From Streptomyces sp. CB02261 (GTDB lineage Bacteria; Actinomycetota; Actinomycetes; Streptomycetales; Streptomycetaceae), in NCBI RefSeq assembly GCF_001905665.1, contig NZ_LIVX01000002.1, forward strand, positions 445,420-509,419: DNA of 64,000 bases, read 5' to 3'. A program made the translations under genes and the position numbers. The notes under the pieces are model-generated. The model saw only the letters and a program-made list of their open reading frames with translations. It did no database searches and was not told where the DNA came from. Below, piece by piece: positions 44,705 through 53,076 of this stretch; positions within the stretch are counted from its first letter, which is position 1, and every line of letters begins with the position of its first letter.

Positions 44705-44734
44705 ATGTTGGGTGCGTTCCACTTCTTTCTCTGA
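44705..44734 (+). CDS. 9-codon upstream ORF (leader peptide MLGAFHFFL)
   Basis: ATG at 44705 to TGA at 44732-44734 encodes MLGAFHFFL, 114 nt before the ABC-F start codon. It follows a -10 box directly. Bases 44707-44719 of this ORF are complementary to 44820-44832, just before the ABC-F ribosome binding site. Short leader peptides upstream of antibiotic-induced ABC-F and rRNA-methylase genes are known to sense stalled ribosomes. That this ORF is translated is inference from layout. Confidence 0.55.
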   Translation: MLGAFHFFL

Positions 44735-44832
44735 TTCCGGCCGCGAACACGGTCCGACCCGCTGATCCGGCGCCCTCGGGGTGCGGCGGCGGTGGTCCCG
44801 GTGTTCCTTCTCCCGGCCCGAACGCACCCGAC
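44707..44832 (+). promoter_or_regulatory. Putative ribosome-mediated attenuator of the ABC-F gene
   Basis: GTTGGGTGCGTTC (44707-44719) can pair with GAACGCACCCGAC (44820-44832): 12 Watson-Crick pairs and one G:T. The downstream arm ends 3 nt before the AGGGA ribosome binding site (44836-44840). A competing short pairing, GAACAC (44745-44750) with GTGTTC (44801-44806), lies between. A ribosome stalled on the leader ORF would cover the upstream arm, free the site and allow ABC-F synthesis. Confidence 0.5.
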
Positions 44833-44848
44833 CTCAGGGAAAGATCCC

Positions 44849-46546
44849 ATGCGCGACCGCGCCCAGTTGACGTTGAACGACGTCTCGAAGTCCTTCGGGG
44901 ACCGCTCCGTCCTCGAACAGCTCACCCTCACCGTCCGCCCCGGCGAGAAGGCCGCCGTCATCGGTGAGAACGGCTCCGGCAAGTCCACGCTGCTGCGGCT
45001 CCTGGCCGGGGTGGAAGCGGCCGACGGCGGGGAGGTGACCGTCCGGTTCCCCGGCGGTGTCGCGCATCTCGCCCAGACGCTCGCGGAGACGTTCGGTGTC
45101 GGCCCCGAACACACCGTGCGGGACACCGTCGACGCGGCTCTCGCCGAACTCCGCGCCTTGGAGAGCGCGTTGCGGGCGTCCGAGCAGTCGCTCGGCTCCG
45201 CGACGCCCGCGGAACTCCTCGCGTACGGGGAGCTGGCCGCCCGTTTCGAGGAGCGCGGCGGCTATCAGGCCGACGCCCGGGTGGACGCGGCCCTGCACGG
45301 GCTCGGCCTCGGTCGGGTGCCGTACGAGCGCCGGGTCGGCACCCTGTCGGGCGGGGAGCAGTCACGGCTCGCCCTCGCCCTCGTCCTCGCCTCCGGCGCC
45401 GAGCTGCTGCTCCTCGACGAACCGACGAACCACCTCGACCGGGAGGCCGTCGCGTGGCTGACGGAGCGGCTGCGGGCCCATCGGGGCACGGTCGTCGCGG
45501 TCACCCACGACCGGGCGTTCCTGGAGGGGATGGCGACGACGATCCTGGAGGTCGATCGGGACGCCCGCTCGGTGACCCGGTACGGCGACGGCTGGTCCGG
45601 CTACCGCGCGGCGAAGGCGGCGGCGCGCCGCGGTCTGGTGCGGGCGCACGAGGAGTGGCGGGAGGAGCTGGCCCGTACGGAGGAGTTGGTGGCGCGGGCC
45701 GGGCAGCGGCTCACGGGGTCCGGAAAGGACCCGGGGCAGGGTTTCGGCAAGCACCGGCGCTCGCACGAGAACAAGCTGTCCGGGCAGGTCAGGGCGGCGC
45801 GCGTCCGCCTCGACCAGCTGCGGAGGTCGCCGGTTCCGGCCCCGCCGGAGCCCTTGCGCTTCGCGGGCCGGATGACGACGGCCGCCGCGCTTCCCGCACC
45901 GGCGGGCTCGCCGGGTGGTGCCGCCCCGGCCGGCCCCGCCGCCCTTCCCGACGGTGCCGGATCTCCCCCGTCCCCCGTTCTCGCCGAGCTCGTCGACGTC
46001 GTCGTGGGTGAGCGGCTGCGGGTCGACGGGCTCCGGGTCTCCGCCGGTGACCGGCTGCTCGTGTCCGGGCCCAACGGCGCCGGGAAGACGACCCTGCTGC
46101 GGGTGCTGGCCGGTGAGCTGCGGCCCGACAGCGGCACGGTCGTCCGGTCGGCGCGGGTGGGCTATCTGGCCCAGGAGCTGCCCGCCGTACCGTCCCCGAA
46201 GCCGCTGCTCACGGCGTACGCGGCGGGCCGCCCCGGCCTGCCCGAGGAGCACGCGGAGGAGCTGCTCGGCCTCGGGCTGTTCCGCGAGGAGGACCTGGCC
46301 GTGCCGGTGGCCCGGCTCTCGGTGGGTCAGCGGCGCCGTCTGGAGCTGGCCCGGCTGGTGACCCGGCCGGCCGATCTGCTCGTCCTGGACGAGCCGACCA
46401 ACCATGTGGCGCTGTCCCTGGTGGAGGAGGTGGAGGCGGCCCTGGCCGCGTTCGGGGGCGCGGTGGTCGCGGTCTCCCACGACGAGCGCTTCCGCGCGGG
46501 CTTCGGCGGCACCCGGCTCGAACTGCGCTCAGGCCGTACGGTCTGA
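44849..46546 (+). CDS. ABC-F family ATPase, probable ribosome protection protein
   Basis: 565 aa with two ABC domains and no membrane helices. Domain 1: GENGSGKST, LSGGEQSRLALAL, LLLLDEPTNHLD. Domain 2: GPNGAGKTT, LSVGQRRRLELARL, LLVLDEPTNHVA. The linker between them (about 225-400) has a charged helical part, KDPGQGFGKHRRSHENKLSGQ, then an Ala/Pro/Gly-rich stretch. ABC-F proteins of this layout in actinomycetes displace macrolides, lincosamides or pleuromutilins from ribosomes or regulate translation. The ATG at 44849 has AGGGA 8 nt upstream. It is preceded by a leader peptide. It overlaps the convergent DUF1330 gene by 18 nt. Confidence 0.92.
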   Translation: MRDRAQLTLNDVSKSFGDRSVLEQLTLTVRPGEKAAVIGENGSGKSTLLRLLAGVEAADGGEVTVRFPGGVAHLAQTLAETFGVGPEHTVRDTVDAALAELRALESALRASEQSLGSATPAELLAYGELAARFEERGGYQADARVDAALHGLGLGRVPYERRVGTLSGGEQSRLALALVLASGAELLLLDEPTNHLDREAVAWLTERLRAHRGTVVAVTHDRAFLEGMATTILEVDRDARSVTRYGDGWSGYRAAKAAARRGLVRAHEEWREELARTEELVARAGQRLTGSGKDPGQGFGKHRRSHENKLSGQVRAARVRLDQLRRSPVPAPPEPLRFAGRMTTAAALPAPAGSPGGAAPAGPAALPDGAGSPPSPVLAELVDVVVGERLRVDGLRVSAGDRLLVSGPNGAGKTTLLRVLAGELRPDSGTVVRSARVGYLAQELPAVPSPKPLLTAYAAGRPGLPEEHAEELLGLGLFREEDLAVPVARLSVGQRRRLELARLVTRPADLLVLDEPTNHVALSLVEEVEAALAAFGGAVVAVSHDERFRAGFGGTRLELRSGRTV

Positions 46547-46888
46547 GGCGGCGGCGCGGAGCGCGGCGGCGGTGGTCGCCGGGTCGTAGCCCTCCGGGAC
46601 CCCGTCGATCAGGAGGATGTCTCCGGCCATGTGGCGGGTGCGGAGGGGGATGAGGGCCCGGTAGGGCTCGGAGTCGTACCAGGCCCTGGCGTCCTCGTAC
46701 GTGGGGAAGCCGATGATCACGAGGGCGCCGGGCCAGCTGCCCTCGCGGACCTCGCGGGCGGGGGCGCCGTGGACGAGGAAGCGGCCGCCGAAGGGGTCGA
46801 GGGTGCCCTGGATGCGCTCCATGTAGGTGAGGATCTCGTCGTCGAGCGCGGGCTTCGGGTGCAGGTTTCCGATGGCGTATGCGGTCAT
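46529..46888 (-). CDS. DUF1330 family protein
   Basis: 119 aa, small ferredoxin-like alpha/beta fold. LDPFGGRFLVHGAPAREV, GALVIIGFPTYEDARAWYDS and YRALIPLRTRHMAGDILLIDG match DUF1330. Function unknown; dimeric alpha/beta barrel proteins of this type may bind small aromatic ligands. It ends inside the convergent ABC-F gene. Confidence 0.9.
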   Translation of the reverse strand: MTAYAIGNLHPKPALDDEILTYMERIQGTLDPFGGRFLVHGAPAREVREGSWPGALVIIGFPTYEDARAWYDSEPYRALIPLRTRHMAGDILLIDGVPEGYDPATTAAALRAAASDRTA

Positions 46889-46990
46889 GGGGACAGCGTG
46901 CCGGGGCAGGCCGTCCGGGGTCGATTACCCCGGAGGTCATGCCCCGGCCGCTGCTCCGTGGCCGTCAGCCGACCCGCTGCTCCTTGGCCG

Positions 46991-48043
46991 TCAGATCGTC
47001 GACGTGTCGATGACGAACCGGTAGCGGACGTCGCTCGCGATGACGCGCTCGTACGCCTCGGTGATCCGGTCCGCGGAGATGACCTCGATCTCGGCGCCCA
47101 GGCCGTGCGCCGCGCAGAAGTCGAGCATCTCCTGCGTCTCGGCGATGCCGCCGATCATCGAGCCCGCGAGGGTCTTGCGGCCGCCGATGAGGGAGAAGAG
47201 GCCGACCGAGACGGGCTCCTCGGGGGCGCCGACGTTGACCAGGGCGCCGTCCGTCCTGACCAGGCTCAGGTAGGCGTCGAAGTCCAGCGGGGCCGAGACC
47301 GTGGAGATCACCAGGTCGAAGGTGCCGGCGAGCTCGGTGAAGGTCTTCGGGTCGCTGGTGGCGTAGAAGTGGTCGGCGCCGAGCTTCAGGCCGTCCTCCT
47401 GCTTGCGCAGCGACTGGCTGAGGACGGTCACCTCGGCGCCGAGCGCGTGGGCGATCTTGACGCCCATGTGGCCGAGGCCGCCGAGGCCGACGATCGCGAC
47501 CTTCTTGCCGGGGCCCGCCTGCCAGTGGGCGAGCGGCGAGTAGAGGGTGATGCCGGCGCAGAGCAGCGGCGCGGCCTCGTCGAGCCCGATGCCCTCGGGG
47601 ATGCGGAGGGTGTAGTTCTCGTCGACGACGATCTGGTGGGAGTAGCCGCCGTAGGTGGGCTCGCCGTTCTTGTCGAGGGCGTTGTACGTGCCGGTCATGC
47701 CCTGCGTGCAGTACTGCTCCAGGCCCTGGAGGCAGTACGCGCAGGTGCGGCAGGAGTCGACGAAGCAGCCGACGCCGACCCGGTCGCCGACCTTGTGGCG
47801 GGTGACGCCGGGGCCGACCTCCGCGACGATTCCGGCGATCTCGTGACCCGGGACCATGGGGAAGATGCCCTCGCCCCAGCCGTCGCGCGCCTGGTGGATG
47901 TCGGAGTGGCAGATGCCGGCGTACCTGATGTCGATGAGGACGTCGTGTTCGCCGACGGGCCGGCGCGGCACGGTGGTGCGTTCGAGGGGGGCGTTGGCGG
48001 CGGGGGCGGCGTAGGCGGGGACGGTGGTCACGTTCGTGGTCAT
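46991..48043 (-). CDS. Zinc-dependent NAD(P) alcohol dehydrogenase
   Basis: 350 aa, medium-chain dehydrogenase of the cinnamyl-alcohol/YahK type. Catalytic zinc: [14 protein letters not shown]; structural zinc: [20 protein letters not shown]. Nucleotide fold [20 protein letters not shown]. It reduces aldehydes or oxidises alcohols in the cytoplasm, and the [17 protein letters not shown] block is typical of broad aldehyde reductases. ATG 48043 has GGGGAG about 10 nt upstream. It is divergent from an XRE/MmyB-type regulator with repeats between them, a usual regulator-target pair in Streptomyces. Confidence 0.94.
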   Translation of the reverse strand: MTTNVTTVPAYAAPAANAPLERTTVPRRPVGEHDVLIDIRYAGICHSDIHQARDGWGEGIFPMVPGHEIAGIVAEVGPGVTRHKVGDRVGVGCFVDSCRTCAYCLQGLEQYCTQGMTGTYNALDKNGEPTYGGYSHQIVVDENYTLRIPEGIGLDEAAPLLCAGITLYSPLAHWQAGPGKKVAIVGLGGLGHMGVKIAHALGAEVTVLSQSLRKQEDGLKLGADHFYATSDPKTFTELAGTFDLVISTVSAPLDFDAYLSLVRTDGALVNVGAPEEPVSVGLFSLIGGRKTLAGSMIGGIAETQEMLDFCAAHGLGAEIEVISADRITEAYERVIASDVRYRFVIDTSTI

Positions 48044-48090
48044 GCCGTCCACGCTCCCCGAGGTGCGGGGTTTCACCCAGCCACCTGTTC

Positions 48091-48164
48091 TGCCTACGAC
48101 CGGCGTGCCTACCACTGGCAGGGTCAGGCACGTACGTCCGGCGGTGGGCCGGGGCGGCGATAAT
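48091..48164. promoter_or_regulatory. Repeat-rich operator/promoter region between the dehydrogenase and XRE genes
   Basis: TGCCTACGACCGGC (48091-48104) and TGCCTACCACTGGC (48106-48119) are direct repeats with a 15-nt period. CGTGCCT (48104-48110) and AGGCACG (48126-48132) form an inverted repeat. GATAAT at 48159-48164 is a probable -10 for the regulator gene, 8 nt before its ATG. Confidence 0.5.
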
Positions 48165-48172
48165 GGTGCCGT

Positions 48173-49039
48173 ATGGAGCCCAGTGCCGAACTCAGCGAAT
48201 TCCTGCGCTCCCGGCGGGCCCGGCTGAAGCCGCAGGACGTCGGGTTGCCCGAGTACGGGCGGCACCGCCGGGTGCCGGGGCTGCGCCGGGAGGAGCTGGC
48301 GCAGCTGGCCGGGGTGTCGGTGGCGTACTACACCCGGCTCGAGCAGGGTCATGGGCGGAACGTGTCCATGGAGGTGCTGGACGCCATCGCGCGCGCCCTG
48401 CGGCTGAGCGACACCGAGCGGGCCCATCTGACGCATCTGGCGAAGCCGACGGTGAAGAAGCGGCAGCGGGCGGCGATCGCGCGCCCCCAGCGGGTGCGGG
48501 CGTCGCTGACGCAGCTCCTCGACTCGATGGACGGGGTGCCCGCCTTCGTCCTGGGGCGCCGGCTGGACATCCTGGCGTGGAACCGGATGGCCCGGGCCCT
48601 GCTGGGTGACTTCGCCGCCTGGGAGCCGGCCGAGCGGAACATGCCCCGGATGGTCTTCCTGGATCCGAACGCGCGCGATCTGTACGTCGACTGGGAGCAC
48701 AAGGCGGTCGAGGTCGTCAGCGTGCTGCGGCTGTACGCGGGCTGCTATCCGGACGATCCGCAGCTGCTCGCGCTGGTGGGTGAGCTGTCCGTGCGGAGCG
48801 AGGAGTTCCGCTCGTTGTGGGCGGCGCACACGGTGACCGACAAGGGGCACGGCACGAAGCGGCTGCGGCACCCGCTGGTGGGCGAGCTGACGCTGTCGTA
48901 CGAGTCGCTGAAGGTGGCGGGGGACGATCCGGACCTGGTGCTCGTGACGTACCACGCGGAGCCGGGGACGGCGTCGGCGGACGCGCTGCGGCTCCTCGCG
49001 GGGTGGGGCGTGGACGAGACGGTGGACGTACGCGAGTAG
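48173..49039 (+). CDS. XRE-family regulator with MmyB-like ligand domain
   Basis: 288 aa. Residues 1-90 hold a helix-turn-helix ([28 protein letters not shown], then [19 protein letters not shown]). Residues 105-275 are an MmyB-like domain ([45 protein letters not shown]), which in structures binds a fatty-acid-like ligand. Such regulators usually control a divergent oxidoreductase gene, here the alcohol dehydrogenase. No ribosome binding site is seen; transcription may be leaderless. A 17-bp terminator follows. Confidence 0.93.
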   Translation: MEPSAELSEFLRSRRARLKPQDVGLPEYGRHRRVPGLRREELAQLAGVSVAYYTRLEQGHGRNVSMEVLDAIARALRLSDTERAHLTHLAKPTVKKRQRAAIARPQRVRASLTQLLDSMDGVPAFVLGRRLDILAWNRMARALLGDFAAWEPAERNMPRMVFLDPNARDLYVDWEHKAVEVVSVLRLYAGCYPDDPQLLALVGELSVRSEEFRSLWAAHTVTDKGHGTKRLRHPLVGELTLSYESLKVAGDDPDLVLVTYHAEPGTASADALRLLAGWGVDETVDVRE

Positions 49040-49050
49040 GAAACGAAACG

Positions 49051-49087
49051 GCAGAGGCCCCCTCCCGGTGCGGGAGGGGGCCTCTGC
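49051..49087. terminator. Bidirectional terminator
   Basis: Perfect 17-bp stem (49051-49067 with 49071-49087) and a 3-nt loop between two convergent genes. Confidence 0.85.
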
Positions 49088-49114
49088 GCCACGTGCGCGG
49101 TGTGCGGGACCGGA

Positions 49115-50371
49115 TCAGGCCTCCGAGCCGGCCTTCCAGGCCGACCAGCTCATGTTCCAGCCGTTGAGGCCGTTGTCGGGGGCGATCGTCTTGTCCTTGG
49201 AGTTCTTGACGATCACGACGTCACCGACGATCGAGTGGTCGTAGAGCCAGGCGGCCTGCTGGTTCGGGTCGCCGGCGCCCTTGACGTCGTTGAGGCCCAC
49301 GCAGCCGTGGCTGGTGTTGGCGGAGCCGAAGATCGAGTCCGGGCCCCAGTAGTTGCCGTGGATGAAGGTGCCCGAGGTGGACAGGCGCATGGCGTGCGGC
49401 ACGTCCTTGATGTCGTACTCGCCCTTGCCGTCGTCGTCCGTGAAGCCGACGGTGGCGCCGTTCATCCGGGTCTCCTTGAACTTCTCGGAGATCACCATCT
49501 GACCGTTGTAGGTCGGGTTCTCCGGGGAGCCGGCGGAGATCGGGATGGTCTTGATCGTCTTGCCGTCCTGGGTGACCGTCATGGTCTTGGTGGCGACGTC
49601 GACGGTCGAGACCTGGTTGCGGCCGATCTTGAAGGTGACGGTCTTCTGCTGGACGCCGAAGACACCGTCGGCGCCCTCGACGCCGTCGAGGTCGAGCTTG
49701 AGGGTGACGGTCGAGCCCTCGGCCCAGTACTTCTCGGGGCGGAAGTCGATGCGCTGGGAGTTGAACCAGTGCCCGACGACCTCCTGACCGGAGCTGGAGG
49801 TGACGGTGATGCCGCCCTGGACGGCCTTCTTGTCGGTGATCGCCTTGTTGAAGTTGATCGAGACCGGCATGCCGACGCCGACGGTCGAGCCGTCCTCGGG
49901 CGTGAAGTTGCCGATGAAGCTGTTCGCCTTGGAGACGGTGGTGAACGAGGAGTTCTCGTGCGCCTCCAGGCCCTCCGCGTCCGCGGCGGTGGCCGTGATC
50001 TTGTAGACCGTGGCCCGCTCCAGCTGCTCGCTCGGCTTCCAGCTGAGGCCGTCGGCCGCTATCTCGCCCTTGACCTCGGTGCCGTCGGCGGAGGTCATGG
50101 TGACCTCGGTGAGCTTGCCGTCGGTGACGGTGACCTTGGCGTCGTTGTTGATGGACGCGTTCTGCGTACCGCTCTTGGGCGCGATGGTGATCTGCGCCTT
50201 CGAGGACTTGGCCGCCTCCGCCGCCTCGTCGACCTGGGCCTGAGACGTTGGTGTCGCGGATCCGGAAGCGCTGCCGCCCTTGTCGCCGTCGTCGCACGCC
50301 GAGAGCACCATTACACCGCTGAGCACCGCGGCCGCGACCGCCAGGCTCGTGCGGCGCTTGCCGTCCGTCAT
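49115..50371 (-). CDS. L,D-transpeptidase lipoprotein with Ig-like domains
   Basis: 418 aa. Signal peptide with lipobox LSAC (Cys26), then a Ser/Gly/Asp linker, two immunoglobulin-like domains (about 60-255) and a YkuD catalytic domain (260-395) with HGNYWG and the active-site SHGCVGLND (Cys). It makes 3-3 crosslinks in peptidoglycan outside the membrane, as for mycobacterial LdtMt2-type enzymes. The C-terminal NGWNMSWSAWKAGSEA tail is typical. ATG 50371 has GGAG 9 nt upstream; several in-frame ATGs up to 50425 are possible starts. Confidence 0.94.
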   Translation of the reverse strand: MTDGKRRTSLAVAAAVLSGVMVLSACDDGDKGGSASGSATPTSQAQVDEAAEAAKSSKAQITIAPKSGTQNASINNDAKVTVTDGKLTEVTMTSADGTEVKGEIAADGLSWKPSEQLERATVYKITATAADAEGLEAHENSSFTTVSKANSFIGNFTPEDGSTVGVGMPVSINFNKAITDKKAVQGGITVTSSSGQEVVGHWFNSQRIDFRPEKYWAEGSTVTLKLDLDGVEGADGVFGVQQKTVTFKIGRNQVSTVDVATKTMTVTQDGKTIKTIPISAGSPENPTYNGQMVISEKFKETRMNGATVGFTDDDGKGEYDIKDVPHAMRLSTSGTFIHGNYWGPDSIFGSANTSHGCVGLNDVKGAGDPNQQAAWLYDHSIVGDVVIVKNSKDKTIAPDNGLNGWNMSWSAWKAGSEA

Positions 50372-50518
50372 CACACGCATCTCCATCGTCGCCGATTCCC
50401 TGCCAACACTTACCTGAATACCCATGACACCCCGTCCGGTTCCGGAACCGGACGGTATGTGGGGAACGCCACTGATCGACACGCACCGTCGGCGCGTCCG
50501 GTTCCCGGGACCGGACGA

Positions 50519-50547
50519 AAGGCCCCGGGACGGTGTCCCGGGGCCTT
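50519..50547. terminator. Terminator after the acidic protein gene
   Basis: Perfect 13-bp stem (AAGGCCCCGGGAC at 50519-50531, partner at 50535-50547) with a 3-nt loop, about 55 nt past the stop of the minus-strand gene ending at 50601. Confidence 0.75.
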
Positions 50548-50600
50548 CGATCAGGGCGCTTCCCGGTGTTCGGCCCGGACGCCGCCCACCGGTCCTCGCG

Positions 50601-50945
50601 CTACGACCGGTCGTCGTCGTCCTCTTCCTCCGCCCCATCCTCCTCGCCGAGGTCCCACTCCAGTGCGTCGGGGTCGTACTCGACCTCCTCGCTGCTCCAG
50701 GAGGCCTGGACCATCTCGATGCCGGGGACGTCGCGGATCAGGTCGAAGGGCTCGACGAGGTAGGCGAGGGCCTCGGCGCTGTCCTCGCGCACGGCGGCGC
50801 GGGCGGGCACCCGCTCCTCCTCCGGCATGAACTCGTCGGCGTCGATCCGGCCCTCGGCGGCCTCGGCCAGTTCCGCGGGGCCGTCGATCTCCAGAACCAC
50901 ATCGACGCGAAGGCGTACATAGCGTGCTGTCTCAGAAGTGCTCAT
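50601..50945 (-). CDS. Acidic hypothetical protein
   Basis: 114 aa, very acidic toward the end (EYDPDALEWDLGEEDGAEEEDDDD). The N-terminal part ETARYVRLRVDVVLEIDGPAELAEAA and VPGIEMVQASWSSEEVE look alpha/beta. No known domain. Proteins like this are conserved beside the L,D-transpeptidase in Streptomyces as I recall. Function unknown. Confidence 0.75.
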   Translation of the reverse strand: MSTSETARYVRLRVDVVLEIDGPAELAEAAEGRIDADEFMPEEERVPARAAVREDSAEALAYLVEPFDLIRDVPGIEMVQASWSSEEVEYDPDALEWDLGEEDGAEEEDDDDRS

Positions 50946-51055
50946 GATCCGGAGCGTAGGGGCCGCGGGCCCTCGGCTTTCCCACGACCCGCTGTGTTCA
51001 TTAGCATCGGCGCACCGACCAATTCGCGGTTTCCGCAAGGGGGATCGAAATTTCC

Positions 51056-51325
51056 GTGTCCGCCGCCCGACGCCCACTGCTGACCGCGACCGCCGCGGGG
51101 ACGCTGCTGTGTGCCCTGTGGTTCGTACCGTCCGCGAACGCCACCGACGAGCCGGGCGGGGTACGCGTCGGCGTGACCCTGGACGGGGCCGGATCGGGCG
51201 ACGGACACCTGGCGGACACCGGCGGCCGGGACACCGTGCCGTACCTGCTGGGCGGCACGGGCATCCTGGGGGTCGGCGCGGGTTTCGTGGCGCTGGCGAT
51301 GAGACGCCAGGGCCGCGCGTCCTGA
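51056..51325 (+). CDS. Small secreted protein with LADTG sorting signal
   Basis: 89 aa from GTG 51056. Signal peptide (RRPLLTATAAGTLLCALWFV, cleavage near ANATDE), a 30-residue Gly/Asp/Val-rich body, then LADTGG followed by a hydrophobic helix (VPYLLGGTGILGVGAGFVALA) and MRRQGRAS. LAxTG is the motif of class E sortases in Streptomyces, so it is probably fixed to peptidoglycan. The mature surface part is only about 30 residues, too short for a typical enzyme domain. Function unknown. Confidence 0.72.
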   Translation: MSAARRPLLTATAAGTLLCALWFVPSANATDEPGGVRVGVTLDGAGSGDGHLADTGGRDTVPYLLGGTGILGVGAGFVALAMRRQGRAS

Positions 51326-51361
51326 GAGGGCGCGGGCCCCTGGTGGGGGCCCGCGCACGCG

Positions 51362-52909
51362 TCAGGCCAGCGGGCCGGTGACCGGCTCCACCGCGGCGAG
51401 CAGCCGCCCTTCGCGCACGAAGGTGTCGGCGGCGGCCAGGTCGGGGGCGAGGAACCGGTCGGGGCCGGGACCCTCGACGCCGGCCGCGCGCAGGGCGTCG
51501 ATGGCCGCCCGGGAGGCGGGGGCGGGGGTGAGGCCCGTGCGGAGCTCGATGCCCCGGGTCGCGGCGTACAGCTCGACGGCGATGATCCGGTTGAGGTTGC
51601 CGACAGCGGTGCGCAGCTTGCGGGCGGCGGACCAACCCATGGAGACGTGGTCCTCCTGCATCGCGGAGGAGGGGATGGAGTCGGCGGAGGCCGGGACGGC
51701 GAGCCGCTTCATCTCGCTGACGAGGGCGGCCTGCGTGTACTGGGCGATCATCAGGCCGGAGTCGACGCCGGCGTCCTCGGCGAGGAACGGCGGCAGGCCG
51801 TGCGAGCGGTTCTTGTCGAGGAGCCGGTCGGTGCGGCGCTCGGCGATGGAGCCGAGGTCGGCGGCGGCGATGGCGAGGAAGTCGAGGACGTACGCGACGG
51901 GGGCGCCGTGGAAGTTGCCGTTGGAGGCGACGCGGCCGTCGGGCAGGACGACGGGGTTGTCGACGGCGGCGGCCAGTTCCCGCTCGGCGACGAGCCGGGC
52001 GTGGGCCATGGTGTCGCGGCCGGCGCCGGCGACCTGCGGGGCGCAGCGCACCGAGTAGGCGTCCTGGACGCGGGGGGCCTCGCCGCTCTGGAAGTGACCG
52101 GTGAGCTCGGAGCCCTTGAGCACGGCCAGCATGTTGGCGGCGGAGGCGGCCTGGCCGGGGTGGGGGCGGATGGCGTGCAGTTCGGGTTCGAGGACCTTCT
52201 CGGTGCCGAGGAGGGCTTCGAGGGAGAGCGCGGCGGTGATGTCGGCCGACTTGTAGAGGGTGTCGAGGTCGGCGAGGGCCATGATCAGCATGCCGAGCAT
52301 GCCGTCGGTGCCGTTGAGGAGGGCGAGGCCCTCCTTCTCCTTGAGCTCGACGGGCGCGATGCCGTGGGCGGCGAGCAGCTCGCCGGCGGGCTTCACGACG
52401 CCGTCGGGGCCTTCGGCGTCTCCCTCGCCCATGAGGGCCAGGGCGCAGTGGGAGAGCGGGGCGAGGTCGCCGGAGCAGCCGAGGGAGCCGTACTCGTGCA
52501 CGACCGGGGTGATGCCGGCGTTGAGGACGTCGGCCATGGTCTGCGCGACCTCGGGGCGGACGCCGGTGTGACCGGACGCGAGGGTCTTCAGGCGCAGGAA
52601 CATCAGGGCGCGTACGACCTCGCGCTCGACGCGCGGGCCCATGCCGGCGGCGTGCGAGCGGACGATGTTCCGCTGGAGCTGGGCGCGGAGCTCGTGGCCG
52701 ATGTGCCGGGTGGCGAGCGCGCCGAAGCCGGTGGAGACCCCGTAGACGGGCTCGGGCTTGGCGGCGAGCGCGTCGATGACGCCCCGGGCGGCGGCCAGCG
52801 CCTGCACGGCCTCGGTCGACAGCTCGACGCGGGCGCCGTGACGGGCGACGTCGATGACGTCCTGCGGGGTCGTGCCGGACGTGCCGAGGACGACTGTCTG
52901 CATATCCAT
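51362..52909 (-). CDS. hutH: Histidine ammonia-lyase
   Basis: 515 aa. It converts histidine to urocanate, the first step of histidine use. Family blocks: VYGVSTGFGALATRHIG, NIVRSHAAGMG, the MIO-forming loop GSLGCSGDLAPLSH, and MQEDHVSMGWSAARKL. The MIO triad here is Cys-Ser-Gly instead of the usual Ala-Ser-Gly. ATG 52909 (MDMQTVVLG) has GGGTG upstream; ATG 52903 is possible. Half-sites of GTCA/TGAC lie upstream at 52941-52960. Confidence 0.96.
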   Translation of the reverse strand: MDMQTVVLGTSGTTPQDVIDVARHGARVELSTEAVQALAAARGVIDALAAKPEPVYGVSTGFGALATRHIGHELRAQLQRNIVRSHAAGMGPRVEREVVRALMFLRLKTLASGHTGVRPEVAQTMADVLNAGITPVVHEYGSLGCSGDLAPLSHCALALMGEGDAEGPDGVVKPAGELLAAHGIAPVELKEKEGLALLNGTDGMLGMLIMALADLDTLYKSADITAALSLEALLGTEKVLEPELHAIRPHPGQAASAANMLAVLKGSELTGHFQSGEAPRVQDAYSVRCAPQVAGAGRDTMAHARLVAERELAAAVDNPVVLPDGRVASNGNFHGAPVAYVLDFLAIAAADLGSIAERRTDRLLDKNRSHGLPPFLAEDAGVDSGLMIAQYTQAALVSEMKRLAVPASADSIPSSAMQEDHVSMGWSAARKLRTAVGNLNRIIAVELYAATRGIELRTGLTPAPASRAAIDALRAAGVEGPGPDRFLAPDLAAADTFVREGRLLAAVEPVTGPLA

Positions 52910-52940
52910 ATTCAGCACCCTACGGATTGAAGACCGACCT

Positions 52941-52960
52941 GTCACTAGCTGACTTCGTCA
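52941..52960. promoter_or_regulatory. GTCA/TGAC half-sites upstream of hutH
   Basis: GTCA (52941-52944), TGAC (52950-52953) and GTCA (52957-52960) alternate in orientation 32-51 nt upstream of the hutH start, forming two overlapping dyads. They may be a regulator site; no regulator gene is adjacent. Confidence 0.35.
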
Positions 52961-53076
52961 CCGTCCCGCCGGGCGACGGACCCTTACCCCTCCGATGATC
53001 ACCCACGGACGCCCGGCACCCGGGCACCCGCCGTCCCGGCCCGTCGCCGGCGGGGCCCCGGGCGCCGCTCGCCGTC

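Noticed and set aside
44792-44848. Longer ABC-F protein starting at 44792
   Set aside because: This frame would extend the protein by 19 residues, but no ribosome binding site precedes it; ATG 44849 has AGGGA at 8 nt and begins at the conserved ABC domain start.
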